In this document: positions 8,953 through 17,273 of the stretch, piece by piece
Numbering within the stretch: the first letter of the stretch is position 1
How the letters are laid out: every line of letters begins with the position of its first letter
From: Paenibacillus beijingensis
GTDB taxonomy: Bacteria; Bacillota; Bacilli; Paenibacillales; Paenibacillaceae
Direction: 5' to 3'
Assembly (NCBI RefSeq): GCF_000961095.1
Contig: NZ_CP011058.1
Location: 5,472,001 to 5,536,000, forward strand
DNA: 64,000 nt
Made by a program: the position numbers and the translations under genes
Notes under the pieces: model-generated
The model's input: the letters and a program-made list of their open reading frames with translations, nothing else
The model's database searches: none
What the model was told of the DNA's origin: nothing

Positions 8953-9031
8953 AGTCCGCTCCTTGTTCTTCACAATTCGTTAACGGGTGGAGAACAAATA
9001 CGGCCACTCGCGCGTGCGGCATGAATAAACG

Positions 9032-9631
9032 TTACAGGGACGAAGAGCCGAAGCGCGCATCCCATTCGCTCGTAAAGTGGAGACGGAGCCGGTTCCTCCA
9101 CTCCCGGTTTCGAACCGGGTCGGTCGGAGGCGCTTCCTCCCCCTTATCCTTCAGCCAGGCATCCGATTTGCGCACATCCGCAGAGAACAGCAAATCTCCT
9201 TCCGCGAAAGCGGCGGGTGCATCTCCCGGTGCCGAAGCGGCCTGTTGACCGGCCGGAAACTCCGAAGAGCAGCGGACAAGCAGCCGGCTGACGTTATCGA
9301 CCTGGCGGAACGCCAAATGGACGAGCTTGTTCACATCGCGGAACCAATCGTCCGAATATCCGCCCTCTGCCGGAACGACCAGATCTACGGACAGAACGGC
9401 GTTATTCCATCCGACTCTTGTCATTCGCTGGGAAAGCTCGAGCCCGGTAAGCAGATCGACCAGATTGCGGTTGTTCATCCGGCCCTCCGCTTCGGGGTTA
9501 AAGACCATCATCTCCCTAACCGCAGCACCGCTCCCGTTTCCGTCCGTCTGTTTAAACGGCAGCAGCCCCAGCAGCAGAACGGCCGCAAGCGCCGCGGCCC
9601 ATGCGGCGAGCATACGAATGCGGACACTCAT
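9032..9631 (-). CDS. Unknown membrane-anchored extracytoplasmic protein
   Basis: Not recognised as a named family. The 199-residue product begins with a short basic segment and one hydrophobic helix (about residues 5-24, MLAAWAAALAAVLLLGLLPF), so it is probably anchored with the rest outside. The outer part holds LVDLLTGLELSQRMTRVGW and FRDVNKLVHLAFRQVDNVSRLLVRC, and a proline/alanine-rich stretch before a charged C-terminus. ATG at 9631 was chosen because AGGGGG is nine bases upstream. It lies between mtrB and hepS, in the same direction, after the mtrB terminator. No function is proposed. Confidence 0.75.
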   Translation of the reverse strand: MSVRIRMLAAWAAALAAVLLLGLLPFKQTDGNGSGAAVREMMVFNPEAEGRMNNRNLVDLLTGLELSQRMTRVGWNNAVLSVDLVVPAEGGYSDDWFRDVNKLVHLAFRQVDNVSRLLVRCSSEFPAGQQAASAPGDAPAAFAEGDLLFSADVRKSDAWLKDKGEEAPPTDPVRNREWRNRLRLHFTSEWDARFGSSSL

Positions 9632-9716
9632 CTTTTCCATCCCCCTCTTAGGGCCGGTCCGTCATTCCCGCTAACGGCAACCTACGAACCTAATTACCTC
9701 TTAAACTAGTATATAA

Positions 9717-9744
9717 ACAAAAAAAGCAGGCTATGCCTGCTTCT
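9717..9744 (-). terminator. Intrinsic terminator after mtrB
   Basis: Minus strand reads AAGCAGGC-ATA-GCCTGCTT followed by a T run: a perfect 8-bp stem just beyond the mtrB stop. Confidence 0.85.
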
Positions 9745-9758
9745 CACGCGCGATTCGT

Positions 9759-9980
9759 TTATTGGTCGGTTTCGATTGTGCCGTACTTGGTCATGACCGT
9801 CGCTTTGCCGCGAATTTTGATGGCAGACGTATGGTCGGTGAATTGGGCAATGAGAATTTCACCTTTATCAAGCTTCTCCGTATGGTGGAATTTCGTATCC
9901 AATCCGCGTGTGAGGCCGATAACCTGCACTCCCTGATCTTTAGCTTTTACGACGATGTATTCACCCTGCATCGCATCCAC
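9759..9980 (-). CDS. mtrB: trp RNA-binding attenuation protein TRAP
   Basis: Forms the 11-subunit ring that binds tryptophan and (G/U)AG repeats in trp leader RNAs. The core GVQVIGLTRGLDTKFHHTEK, LDKGEILIAQFTDHTSAIK and IRGKA is nearly identical to Bacillus MtrB and includes the RNA-contacting Lys (EKLDK) and Lys/Arg (IKIRG) residues. The frame runs upstream, but GAGAGGAGG lies 7 bases before a GTG at 9980, giving 73 residues; ATG at 9971 is the alternative. In Bacillus mtrB follows mtrA (folE); here no mtrA is present and a tRNA gene lies upstream instead. Confidence 0.95.
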   Translation of the reverse strand: MDAMQGEYIVVKAKDQGVQVIGLTRGLDTKFHHTEKLDKGEILIAQFTDHTSAIKIRGKATVMTKYGTIETDQ

Positions 9981-10068
9981 TTCACATCCTCCTCTCTGCT
10001 TCCCGCTCACTCTAGCAAAAACTGCTCTCCCGCAGCAGACAGGAAAGCAGTTAGGTAAACGTTATGTA

Positions 10069-10145
10069 TGGTCGGAGTAGCGGGATTTGAACCCACGGCC
10101 TCACCCACCCCAAGGGTGCGCGCTACCAGGCTGCGCTATACCCCG
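10069..10145 (-). tRNA. tRNA-Pro (anticodon GGG), CCA encoded
   Basis: The minus strand folds as a standard 74-base tRNA plus genomically encoded CCA. Acceptor stem CGGGGTA pairs with TACTCCG (one G-T). The anticodon stem CACCC/GGGTG encloses loop TTGGGGT, giving anticodon GGG. The T arm contains GTTCAAATC. It sits between HU and mtrB. Confidence 0.96.
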
Positions 10146-10215
10146 ACAGCAACATAAAAGATTCTAACCGAATATGAAATGCATTGTCAATAGACAATTG
10201 AATAGGAGCGGGATA

Positions 10216-10245
10216 GAAAACGCCCGAATGAAATTCATTCGGACG
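10216..10245 (-). terminator. Intrinsic terminator after HU
   Basis: Minus strand CGTCCGAATGA-ATT-TCATTCGGGCG followed by TTTTC: stem of about ten pairs with one wobble, just past the HU stop. Confidence 0.75.
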
Positions 10246-10256
10246 CGGGCAGTTAA

Positions 10257-10535
10257 TTATTCGCCCGACACCAGGTCTTTCAACGATTTCCCCGGTTTAA
10301 ACGCAGGCATTTTGCTTGCTGCAATATCGATTTCTTCTCCGGTTTGCGGGTTGCGGCCTTTACGCGCCTGACGTTCCCGAACCTCGAAGTTGCCGAAGCC
10401 GACCAATTGAACTTTGTCGCCGCTTTGCAGCGCGTCGGAAATCGCGTCAAAAACCGCATCTACTGCTTTCGTTGCGTCTTTTTTGGACAATTCCGTTGCT
10501 TCAGCCACTTTCGTAATCAAATCCGCCTTGTTCAT
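10257..10535 (-). CDS. hup: DNA-binding protein HU
   Basis: Histone-like protein that bends and compacts DNA as a dimer. The 92-residue product has the MNKADLI start, the VQLVGFGNFEVRERQARKGRNP beta-arm region and the C-terminal PAFKPGKSLKD. The ribosome site GGGAGGTGA precedes the ATG. In B. subtilis the HU gene hbs follows spoIVA directly; here a sugar transporter operon separates them. It has its own promoter and terminator. Confidence 0.97.
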   Translation of the reverse strand: MNKADLITKVAEATELSKKDATKAVDAVFDAISDALQSGDKVQLVGFGNFEVRERQARKGRNPQTGEEIDIAASKMPAFKPGKSLKDLVSGE

Positions 10536-10633
10536 TGATTTTCACCTCCCTGAAAAAAACGCTCTGACATCCTCAATATCATTCTGTTTAACCGAAAACT
10601 GCAAAAATATACCTCTGAAAGCGGAACAAACTT

Positions 10634-10662
10634 ATAGTAATACAGCCTTTAGCCGATTTCAA
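10634..10662 (-). promoter_or_regulatory. Candidate sigma-A promoter of HU
   Basis: Minus strand TTGAAA (-35), 17-base spacer, TACTAT (-10), about 100 bases upstream of the HU start. Strong match for a highly expressed gene. Confidence 0.6.
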
Positions 10663-10727
10663 GTATAAAAGGCAACAAAGTCGCGCATTCCGGCCGTTTG
10701 CGCACCGATGCTGCCGCTCTGGCGCCG

Positions 10728-11717
10728 TTAGCCCGCTTTTCGCCTGTTCAGATGGATAAACGTCACTGAAAGCGCGAGCACGAGCACGCCGCCTTTAATA
10801 ATATCGTTCGTATAATACTGCACGCGCATCATCGTCAAACCGTTCAACAGCACCCCGATTAACAGGGCACCGAAGAACGTTCCGATCACATTGGGGCGAC
10901 CGGCTCCAAGCACCGAGTATCCGATAAACACGGCAGCCACCGCTTCCATCAGCACGGGAGCGCCCGCATCCACCTGGCCGCTTCCCGTACGCGCCGCGAA
11001 CAGGATACCGCCGATCGAAGCGAAGATGCCGGCGAGAACGTATGCCGCCGTGCGAATGCGGCGGACGCGCACGCCGGAAAGTCTTGCCGCTTCTTCGTTG
11101 CCGCCCGTCATCTCCATTTGCCGCCCGAAGCGTGTATATTTAAAGAACAGGTATACAAGCACAAATGCGACGGCCATCAGCAGCACCGTAACCGGAATGC
11201 CGAGCAACTTCCCTTGCCCAAGCCACAAAAAGGACGCGCTGATTTGGCCCGGAGCGGTGGAACCGTCCTGCATCGCCATATTGTTGTAGATCGAATACCC
11301 TTTCGTGAAGGTCCGGTGCACCCCGGAGACGATATACAGCATCGCAAGGGTGGCGAGCATGTCCGGAATGCGGATGCGCACGATCAGCAGCGCATTGATC
11401 AATCCGACCGCGGCGCCGACCGCAAGCGAAGCGATAATGACGACGACAAGCGGCATTTGGTACCATACCATCAGCGCAGCGGAGAATACGGTCGTCATGG
11501 AGACGGTAGAGCCTACCGACAAGTCAAACCCGTCCACCGTCAGCGAAAACGTAACGCCGAGCGCCACAAAAGCGGTAATGGCAATCGATCTTAAAATGTC
11601 CGTAAGATTGGCATAAGTGAAGAAATACTCGTTCCACAGCGAAAAAAAGATGATGACCAGCCCGATGACGATCAAGGAGCCGTATTTGAACACAAAGTCA
11701 AGTAATTTCGAATTCAC
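10728..11717 (-). CDS. Sugar ABC transporter permease (RbsC-like)
   Basis: Membrane subunit of a CUT2-type sugar importer; about nine or ten hydrophobic helices. The family segment SLTVDGFDLSVGSTVSM near the N-terminus and AARTGSGQVDAGAPVLMEAV are characteristic of RbsC/XylH-type permeases. The start is a GTG at 11717 whose TG overlaps the TGA stop of the ATPase gene, with AGAGGG six bases upstream. Third gene of the binding protein-ATPase-permease operon. The substrate cannot be told from the sequence; a pentose or related sugar is likely. Confidence 0.9.
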   Translation of the reverse strand: MNSKLLDFVFKYGSLIVIGLVIIFFSLWNEYFFTYANLTDILRSIAITAFVALGVTFSLTVDGFDLSVGSTVSMTTVFSAALMVWYQMPLVVVIIASLAVGAAVGLINALLIVRIRIPDMLATLAMLYIVSGVHRTFTKGYSIYNNMAMQDGSTAPGQISASFLWLGQGKLLGIPVTVLLMAVAFVLVYLFFKYTRFGRQMEMTGGNEEAARLSGVRVRRIRTAAYVLAGIFASIGGILFAARTGSGQVDAGAPVLMEAVAAVFIGYSVLGAGRPNVIGTFFGALLIGVLLNGLTMMRVQYYTNDIIKGGVLVLALSVTFIHLNRRKAG

Positions 11718-13228
11718 GCGATACCCTCTCTTCCTCCGCTGGCATGAATCAGCAGATCCTCCTGCGTCGCTTCGCCATGACGGAATTCCTTTACGATTTT
11801 TCCGTCGCACATGACGAGTATGCGGTCGGCGATGCCGAGCGCCTCGGCGAATTCGCAGGTGAAATAGACGATTGCTTTACCCTGCTGGGCGAGATCTCCG
11901 ATAATTCGGAAAATGTCGCTCTTCGCGCCGATGTCGACCCCTTTGGTCGGCTCGTCGAACAAATAGACGGAAGCCTCTGTCGGCAGCCATTTGCCGATGC
12001 TTACCTTCTGCTGGTTGCCGCCGCTGAGGTGGGCGGTCTGCTGGCGCGGGGACGACGTTTTGATGCCCAGCCTTTCGATGAGCCCGGCCGCATTGGCGGC
12101 TTCCTTCCTGCCGGAAAGAACGCCGAGCTTCGAAATCGCCCGCAGAATGGGAAGGCTCAAATTCCGCTGTACGGAATCGGAGACAAGTATCCCCTGCTTG
12201 CGCCGCTCTTCCGGAACGAGCGCCAATCCGCCCTTGATCGCATCGGCGGGGCTGCCCGTAGGGACCGGCTTTCCGTCCACCTTCACCTGTCCCGAATCAT
12301 GGGGGTCGGCGCCGAACATTGCGCGCGACAGCTCGGTTTTGCCTGCGCCGACCAGCCCGACGACAGCGATGATTTCGCCGCTGCGGGCATTAAAGCTTAC
12401 TCCCTGCACACGCTTGCCACTGCGCAGATTGTCCACCTCCAGCCGCACGCCGCCGATGGCAGCCTCGGCCTTCGGATATTCCTCTTCGAATACGCGACCG
12501 AGCATCGCCTGCACGACCGCTTCCTGGCTCGTAGCGGACGTATTCTCGGTCATCACCTTGCGGCCGTCCCGCATCACCGTAATCCGGTCGCAAATCCGGA
12601 ACACTTCCGGCAGCCGGTGCGAAATGAAGATAACGCCGATGCCGTCCGCCTTCAGCTGCTCCACGACACGGAAGAGCCGCTCAGCCTCTTCCAGGCTGAG
12701 CGGCGCGGTAGGCTCGTCCAGTATGACGAACTTCGCTTTCTCCGTAAGCAAGCGGGCGATAAGCACCAGCTGTTTTTCCGCAAGCGTCAGTTCGGAAGCG
12801 GGCTTGCGAACCGGCAGCGAGGTACCGAGCCGGGCCAGCACGTCCGCCGCTTCCCGCTCGACCTCTTTCCAGTTCACGAACAATCCGCCGCCGGCTCCCG
12901 CGATCCGGTCGAGAAGAATGTTTTCGGCGACGCTTAAGCTCGGTACGATTGCGGTATCCACTTCCTGGTATACGCAGTGGATGCCGTGGCGCTTTGCATC
13001 GCCCGGCGACGAGATGTGGGCCGGGCTTCCGCCGATGTCGACCGTTCCGCCGTCAAACGTATAGGCACCCGACAAAATTTTCATCAGCGTGCTTTTTCCG
13101 GCTCCGTTCGCTCCGAGAAGGGCATGCACCTCTCCTCCGCGCACCTCGAACTCGACGCCTTGCAAGGCGGGCACCCCGGAGAAGGACTTGGTGATGCCGG
13201 ACATCGATAGTATATTCGCTTTATTCAT
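11714..13228 (-). CDS. Sugar ABC transporter ATP-binding protein (RbsA-like, two ABC domains)
   Basis: Energises sugar import. Two ABC cassettes are fused in one chain of 504 residues. The first has Walker A GANGAGKST (about 39-47) and Walker B FVILDEPTAPLS. The second has a degenerate Walker A GLVGAGKTE, a full signature LSGGNQQKV and Walker B YLFDEPTKGVDIG. This asymmetry is normal for RbsA/MglA/XylG proteins. The ATG at 13228 has AGGAG nine bases upstream; the in-frame ATG at 13237 abuts that site. Coupled to the permease by overlap. Confidence 0.93.
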   Translation of the reverse strand: MNKANILSMSGITKSFSGVPALQGVEFEVRGGEVHALLGANGAGKSTLMKILSGAYTFDGGTVDIGGSPAHISSPGDAKRHGIHCVYQEVDTAIVPSLSVAENILLDRIAGAGGGLFVNWKEVEREAADVLARLGTSLPVRKPASELTLAEKQLVLIARLLTEKAKFVILDEPTAPLSLEEAERLFRVVEQLKADGIGVIFISHRLPEVFRICDRITVMRDGRKVMTENTSATSQEAVVQAMLGRVFEEEYPKAEAAIGGVRLEVDNLRSGKRVQGVSFNARSGEIIAVVGLVGAGKTELSRAMFGADPHDSGQVKVDGKPVPTGSPADAIKGGLALVPEERRKQGILVSDSVQRNLSLPILRAISKLGVLSGRKEAANAAGLIERLGIKTSSPRQQTAHLSGGNQQKVSIGKWLPTEASVYLFDEPTKGVDIGAKSDIFRIIGDLAQQGKAIVYFTCEFAEALGIADRILVMCDGKIVKEFRHGEATQEDLLIHASGGREGIA

Positions 13229-13286
13229 TCCAACCATCTCCTAGCTTTCGCCGTTAACTTATCGGCCCGTTGCTTTGCTAACCGGA

Positions 13287-14414
13287 TTATTTCGCTGCGG
13301 ATCCGCCCGATTTAACCATCCAATCGGCGATACCCTGCTCGTTGCTGCCCCATTCCTTCACATAGCTGCTGAGCTGGGCGGTGTTGATTTTTTCATCAGG
13401 CAGCTGATCGCGGCTGACGTTAACAGCATTCAGAACGACTTTGTCTTCGGTTTTGTCGCCGTGCAGCTTCTGATACAGGTAGCGGACTTGCACGCGTCCG
13501 ATATCTTTCGGATCGACGGCGGCCGAAGCTACCCAAGGACCCGTTTTATCTTGAATAAGCTGCAGATCTTCGTCGCTCATATCGATGCCGTATACTTTGA
13601 TTTCATTGCGGCCCGCCTGCTGAATGGCGCGTGTTGCGCCTTTAGCGAATTCGTCCCACGATGCCCATACCGCGGAAATGCTGCCTTTTTCCGGATTTTG
13701 CTTCAAGATCGCTTCCATTTGCGTTTGCGCGTTCAAAGCCGCGTTGTTCGCATCGCCGAAGGCGGCGATTTCTTTAATGTCCGGATTAGCTTCCAGAAAC
13801 GATTTGTATGCGATTTGGCGGCGTTCCATCGGTGCAAAACCGGCAACCCAGATTTTGACGATATTGCCTTTTCCGCCGATGTCCGCTTTCAATTGGTTCA
13901 GCGTCAGCTCGGCCATTTTTTGGTCGTCCTGCTGCAGCACGGTAACGCCCGGAATGTTCAGATCCGCGTCAAACGAAACGACGGGAATTCCTTTGTCGAC
14001 CGCTTTTTTCACGCCGGCTTGCAGCGCCTCTGGCGTCCCGTGGTCGGTAAGGATGGCGTCGAAGCCGCCGTTGATCGCCGAATCGAGATTGGAAGCCATT
14101 TTGGCAAGGTCGTTGTCCGAAACGAACACTTGAACGGTTCCGCCGAAGTTTTTGACCTGCTCCTCTACTCCGGCAATATATTGCGCGGAGAAGGTGCCTT
14201 GGTTGAACTGCATCACAAGCGCGATCTTTTTGCCTTCAAGCGATTTTTCGTTGCCGAGCGTTATTTTCAACGCGTCAGTCTGCTCGGCTGCGGTTGCTGC
14301 CGCGCCGGTATTTGTCTCGTTTCCGGACTTTTTCTCCGAATTTCCGCACGCCGAAACGACCAGCAGCATAGCAGCCGCCAGCAGCAGCAGAGCGCGTTTA
14401 CCCCATTTGTTCAT
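13287..14414 (-). CDS. Sugar ABC transporter substrate-binding lipoprotein (RbsB-like)
   Basis: Extracellular binding protein of the importer. The N-terminus is a lipoprotein signal (MNKWGKRALLLLAAAMLLVV then SACG) with cysteine at about residue 23. A short Thr/Ala/Glu-rich linker follows. The body has the periplasmic-binding type I pattern KKIALVMQFNQGTFSAQYIAG, DAILTDHGTPEAL and GIPVVSFDADLN. Length 375. It is the first gene of the operon with its own promoter; good AGGAGG site. The ligand is unknown. Confidence 0.92.
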   Translation of the reverse strand: MNKWGKRALLLLAAAMLLVVSACGNSEKKSGNETNTGAAATAAEQTDALKITLGNEKSLEGKKIALVMQFNQGTFSAQYIAGVEEQVKNFGGTVQVFVSDNDLAKMASNLDSAINGGFDAILTDHGTPEALQAGVKKAVDKGIPVVSFDADLNIPGVTVLQQDDQKMAELTLNQLKADIGGKGNIVKIWVAGFAPMERRQIAYKSFLEANPDIKEIAAFGDANNAALNAQTQMEAILKQNPEKGSISAVWASWDEFAKGATRAIQQAGRNEIKVYGIDMSDEDLQLIQDKTGPWVASAAVDPKDIGRVQVRYLYQKLHGDKTEDKVVLNAVNVSRDQLPDEKINTAQLSSYVKEWGSNEQGIADWMVKSGGSAAK

Positions 14415-14471
14415 CTTTGTTTCTCCTCCTGTGCTTCTATCAAGCCATGTAATCTATTAAATCTAAGGCTT

Positions 14472-14499
14472 ATCATACCACGTTTTCCAAGCAAGTCAA
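14472..14499 (-). promoter_or_regulatory. Candidate promoter of the sugar transporter operon
   Basis: Minus strand TTGACT (-35), 16-base spacer, TATGAT (-10), about 60 bases before the binding-protein start. The spacer contains GGAAAACGTGG, which resembles half of a catabolite-response element but does not match it fully. Confidence 0.55.
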
Positions 14500-14624
14500 T
14501 CGGAATTTAAGGCAAATGTCGACTGTTACCGAAAAAACGCGCAATTGCCATTATAAAATGCCGCTGCCCGGATTGCAAACTTTTTACATGCGAAAGGCAG
14601 CATTTAACAAAGCAATAAATACGA

Positions 14625-14666
14625 AAAAGAAACCTCCATCACCACTTTTCATTGTGGTCATGGAGG
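14625..14666 (-). terminator. Intrinsic terminator after spoIVA
   Basis: Minus strand CCTCCATGACCAC...GTGGTGATGGAGG, 12 pairs around one G-G mismatch, followed by TTTCTTTTT. It separates spoIVA from the transporter operon. Confidence 0.8.
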
Positions 14667-14703
14667 CCGTTTTGCCGGCGGTACTGCACCAGCGCCGCTT
14701 CGA

Positions 14704-16182
14704 TTATAAAATGATGGCGATCAGCCCGCCGGAGCCTTCGTTAATAATCCGTCCCAGCGTTTCCTGCAGCTTATAACGCGCATTGTCGGGCATCATGGCG
14801 ATTTTTCCTTGTATGCCTTCGCGGACGATCGAATGAAGCGAGCGGCCGAACATGTCGGAATCCCACACTTTGATCGGATCGTTTTCGAAGTCCTGCATCA
14901 AGTAGCGCACAAGCTCCTCGCTTTGCTTTTCCGTGCCGATGATCGGCGCGAATTCCGATTCCACGTCAACGCGGATCATATGAATGGACGGCGCGGTCGC
15001 CTTCAGCCGGACTCCGAAGCGCGAGCCCTGCCGGATCAGCTCCGGCTCGTCAAGCGCCATTTCCGCCAGTGTCGGGGCGGCGATGCCGTACCCGGTCGTT
15101 TTGACCATTTCGAGCGCGTCGGCAAACCGGTCATACTCCCGCTTCGCATGGGTGAAGTCCTGCATCAGCTGCAGCAGGTGGTCTTTGCCCCTTATTTCGA
15201 CTCCGACCACTTCCATCAGGATTTGGTCGTACAGCTCGTCGGGCGCGTACAAATCAATCTCGGCAACCCCTTGGCCCATATTCATATCGCTTAATCCGGC
15301 CCTGGCGATAAAGTCAAATTCCATAAATTGGGATACAACCCTGTCCACATCCCGCAGGCGGCGGATATCTTTTACCGTATCCCGGACCGAATTTTCATAA
15401 TTGCTGCGCAGCCAGTGATTTTCGTTCAGCACCATGACCCAGCTCGGAAGATTGACGTTGACTTCATGGACCGGAAATTCGTAGAGCACTTCGCGCAGGA
15501 CGGACATCACTTCTTCTTCGCCCATGCTCGCCGCGCTGAGCGTCATGACCGGAATATCATATTTATTCTGCAGCTCGCTGCGCAGCTGAAGCGTATCTTC
15601 GCTGCGCGGCTTCGTTGAGTTGATAATCAGCACGAACGGCTTGCCGACTTCCTTCAGCTCGGCAATGACCCGCTCTTCCGCCTCGACGTAGGAGCTGCGC
15701 GGAATTTCGGCAATCGTGCCGTCCGTCGTCACCACGACGCCAAGCGTCGAATGCTCCTGGATCACTTTGCGCGTACCGATCTCGGCCGCTTCCTGGAATG
15801 GGATCGGCTCCTCGAACCAAGGGGTTGTAATCATGCGCGGACCGTTCTCGTCCTCGTAGCCTTTGGCGCCTTCAACGGCATAGCCGACGCAATCGACGAG
15901 GCGCACGTTCACTTCGAGTCCTTCGGCAACCTTGATCCGGACCGCCTGATTCGGCACGAATTTCGGCTCCGTCGTCATAATCGTTTTGCCGGCAGCGCTT
16001 TGCGGCAGCTCGTCAATCGCCCGGACACGGTCTACATCGCTCGTAATATTGGGAAGCACAACTGTCTCCATAAAGCGTTTGATGAACGTCGATTTCCCCG
16101 TCCGGACCGCGCCGACAACGCCAAGGTATATATCACCGCCCGTGCGTTCGGCAATGTCCTTGAAAATGTCAATTTTCTCCAC
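14704..16182 (-). CDS. spoIVA: Stage IV sporulation protein A (spore coat base ATPase)
   Basis: Polymerises around the forespore using ATP and is the platform for coat assembly. The 492-residue product equals the B. subtilis length and starts VEKIDIFKDIAERTGGDIYL. It has the Walker A GAVRTGKST (about 24-31), the DCVGY motif and the C-terminus INEGSGGLIAIIL. The start is a GTG at 16182 with GGGGAGGGG eight bases upstream; an upstream ATG at 16227 would add 15 residues not found in the family. Expected in the mother cell under sigma-E. Confidence 0.98.
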   Translation of the reverse strand: MEKIDIFKDIAERTGGDIYLGVVGAVRTGKSTFIKRFMETVVLPNITSDVDRVRAIDELPQSAAGKTIMTTEPKFVPNQAVRIKVAEGLEVNVRLVDCVGYAVEGAKGYEDENGPRMITTPWFEEPIPFQEAAEIGTRKVIQEHSTLGVVVTTDGTIAEIPRSSYVEAEERVIAELKEVGKPFVLIINSTKPRSEDTLQLRSELQNKYDIPVMTLSAASMGEEEVMSVLREVLYEFPVHEVNVNLPSWVMVLNENHWLRSNYENSVRDTVKDIRRLRDVDRVVSQFMEFDFIARAGLSDMNMGQGVAEIDLYAPDELYDQILMEVVGVEIRGKDHLLQLMQDFTHAKREYDRFADALEMVKTTGYGIAAPTLAEMALDEPELIRQGSRFGVRLKATAPSIHMIRVDVESEFAPIIGTEKQSEELVRYLMQDFENDPIKVWDSDMFGRSLHSIVREGIQGKIAMMPDNARYKLQETLGRIINEGSGGLIAIIL

Positions 16183-16279
16183 TTCAGTTTCCCCTCCCCA
16201 TTGAATTTCCGGTTCGCCGCCATCCACCGGTCAATCGGGCAGGCAAGCGACGCAACTCGTACATGCTGTGGACTAGTAA

Positions 16280-16310
16280 TAGCATATTGCCCGGATTCCC
16301 CGTTTATGAC
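16280..16310 (-). promoter_or_regulatory. Possible sigma-E promoter of spoIVA
   Basis: Minus strand GTCATAAA then, about 14-15 bases on, AATATGCTA, loosely fitting the sigma-E pattern (xATAxx ... CATAxxxTA). It is offered because spoIVA is known to be sigma-E dependent; the match is weak. Confidence 0.3.
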
Positions 16311-16387
16311 GGATCGTGCGGGAAAACTTTGAGAGCCGGGTCTTCGCACCTTCCCTTTCAAGATTGAGATATATGAGAACCGGAAAT

Positions 16388-16440
16388 AAAAAAGAACCTC
16401 ATCACCGGCGGCATGGCGGATGCCGCAGGCAATCAGGTTC
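16388..16440 (-). terminator. Intrinsic terminator after the lipoprotein gene
   Basis: Minus strand begins GAACCTGATTGCC and ends GGTGATGAGGTTC with an inner GCGGCAT/ATGCCGC stem, followed by TTTTTTATTT. A long, nearly perfect hairpin about 30 bases past the gene. Confidence 0.85.
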
Positions 16441-16469
16441 GATGTAACGGGTATCTTCAATCGCGCCGG

Positions 16470-17258
16470 CTATCGATTCGTTTCGGGCAGCTGCGGGCGC
16501 GGTTCGCCGCGCACGAGCTTGTACACGGGAGACTTCACCGGCACGAAATCGGTCTGGTCCACAAGCAGAATCCGCAGATCCGTATCCGCCGGCATACCGG
16601 CCAAGCCGTTTTTTTGCACCGCAGCCATAATGTCACGGGCATAGTCGGCGTACACCCGCCCGCTGCCGTCCATCATGACCGGAACCGGATTGCCGGAATA
16701 CATGCTCCGAACCGAAAGCGCGCTCCGTCCCAGCTTCGCGTAATCGACCGCGTTAAAGCCGGGATACGTTTCCTCTCCCTTCGGCAGATTGCCGCTATGG
16801 GAGGCGCTATAGTCGCTCACCCAGCCTTGAATGTCGGCCAGCTGCTGGTAGACGAGCAGCGACATCAGCTTCACGCGCGGTTTTGTTTGTTCGTCTAGCA
16901 CCAAAAAATAGTAGCCCCCTCCGCTCTCGAATGCGGCCGCAGGAAGGGTATCCAAATAACGCATCCGCTGCAGCTTGCCGAGATCGACGACAAATTTTTC
17001 ATAGAACGGCGTGCTTTGATCGCTGTTCTTGATCGGGAGCAGCCCGGTATCCCGCTTATAGTCATCCACTGCGGCCTGAACGGCTCGCACCGCATCCTTT
17101 GAGACTGGTCCCCCTTGCGCGCGCCGCTCCTGGGGGTACATGCAGCCGGATAACGAAAGCGCAATCATAATAACGGTCAGCAAAAAAACGCATCTTCCGG
17201 CGGAGCGGGGGGCTCCCGCAGCCCCGCTCTGATGCGGGAGAATTCGGTTCACAATCAT
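16470..17258 (-). CDS. Lipoprotein at the YphF position
   Basis: A 262-residue protein with a hydrophobic segment (about 22-38) ending in the lipobox LSLSGC, so the mature part should be lipid-anchored outside. Visible features are AVQAAVDDYKRDTGLLPIKN, YYFLVLDEQTKPRVKLM and a C-terminal LVDQTDFVPVKSPVYKLVRG. It occupies the place of B. subtilis yphF, next to spoIVA, and is likely an orthologue, but no function is known. AAAGGAG is 10 bases ahead of the ATG. Own terminator; no strong link to the ferredoxin gene 15 bases upstream except direction. Confidence 0.8.
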   Translation of the reverse strand: MIVNRILPHQSGAAGAPRSAGRCVFLLTVIMIALSLSGCMYPQERRAQGGPVSKDAVRAVQAAVDDYKRDTGLLPIKNSDQSTPFYEKFVVDLGKLQRMRYLDTLPAAAFESGGGYYFLVLDEQTKPRVKLMSLLVYQQLADIQGWVSDYSASHSGNLPKGEETYPGFNAVDYAKLGRSALSVRSMYSGNPVPVMMDGSGRVYADYARDIMAAVQKNGLAGMPADTDLRILLVDQTDFVPVKSPVYKLVRGEPRPQLPETNR

Positions 17259-17273
17259 CGCGTAACGGCTCCT

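Noticed and set aside
9032..9709. 210-codon plus-strand frame opposite the unknown anchored protein
   Set aside because: The minus-strand frame has a proper signal helix and ribosome site; the plus frame has neither.
11744..13064. Two overlapping plus-strand frames of 357-397 codons opposite the ABC ATPase gene
   Set aside because: Antisense shadows of an RbsA-like ATPase whose Walker motifs are explicit.
14472..14500. Catabolite-response element over the transporter promoter
   Set aside because: Only about half of the consensus positions match, so it was not listed as a site.
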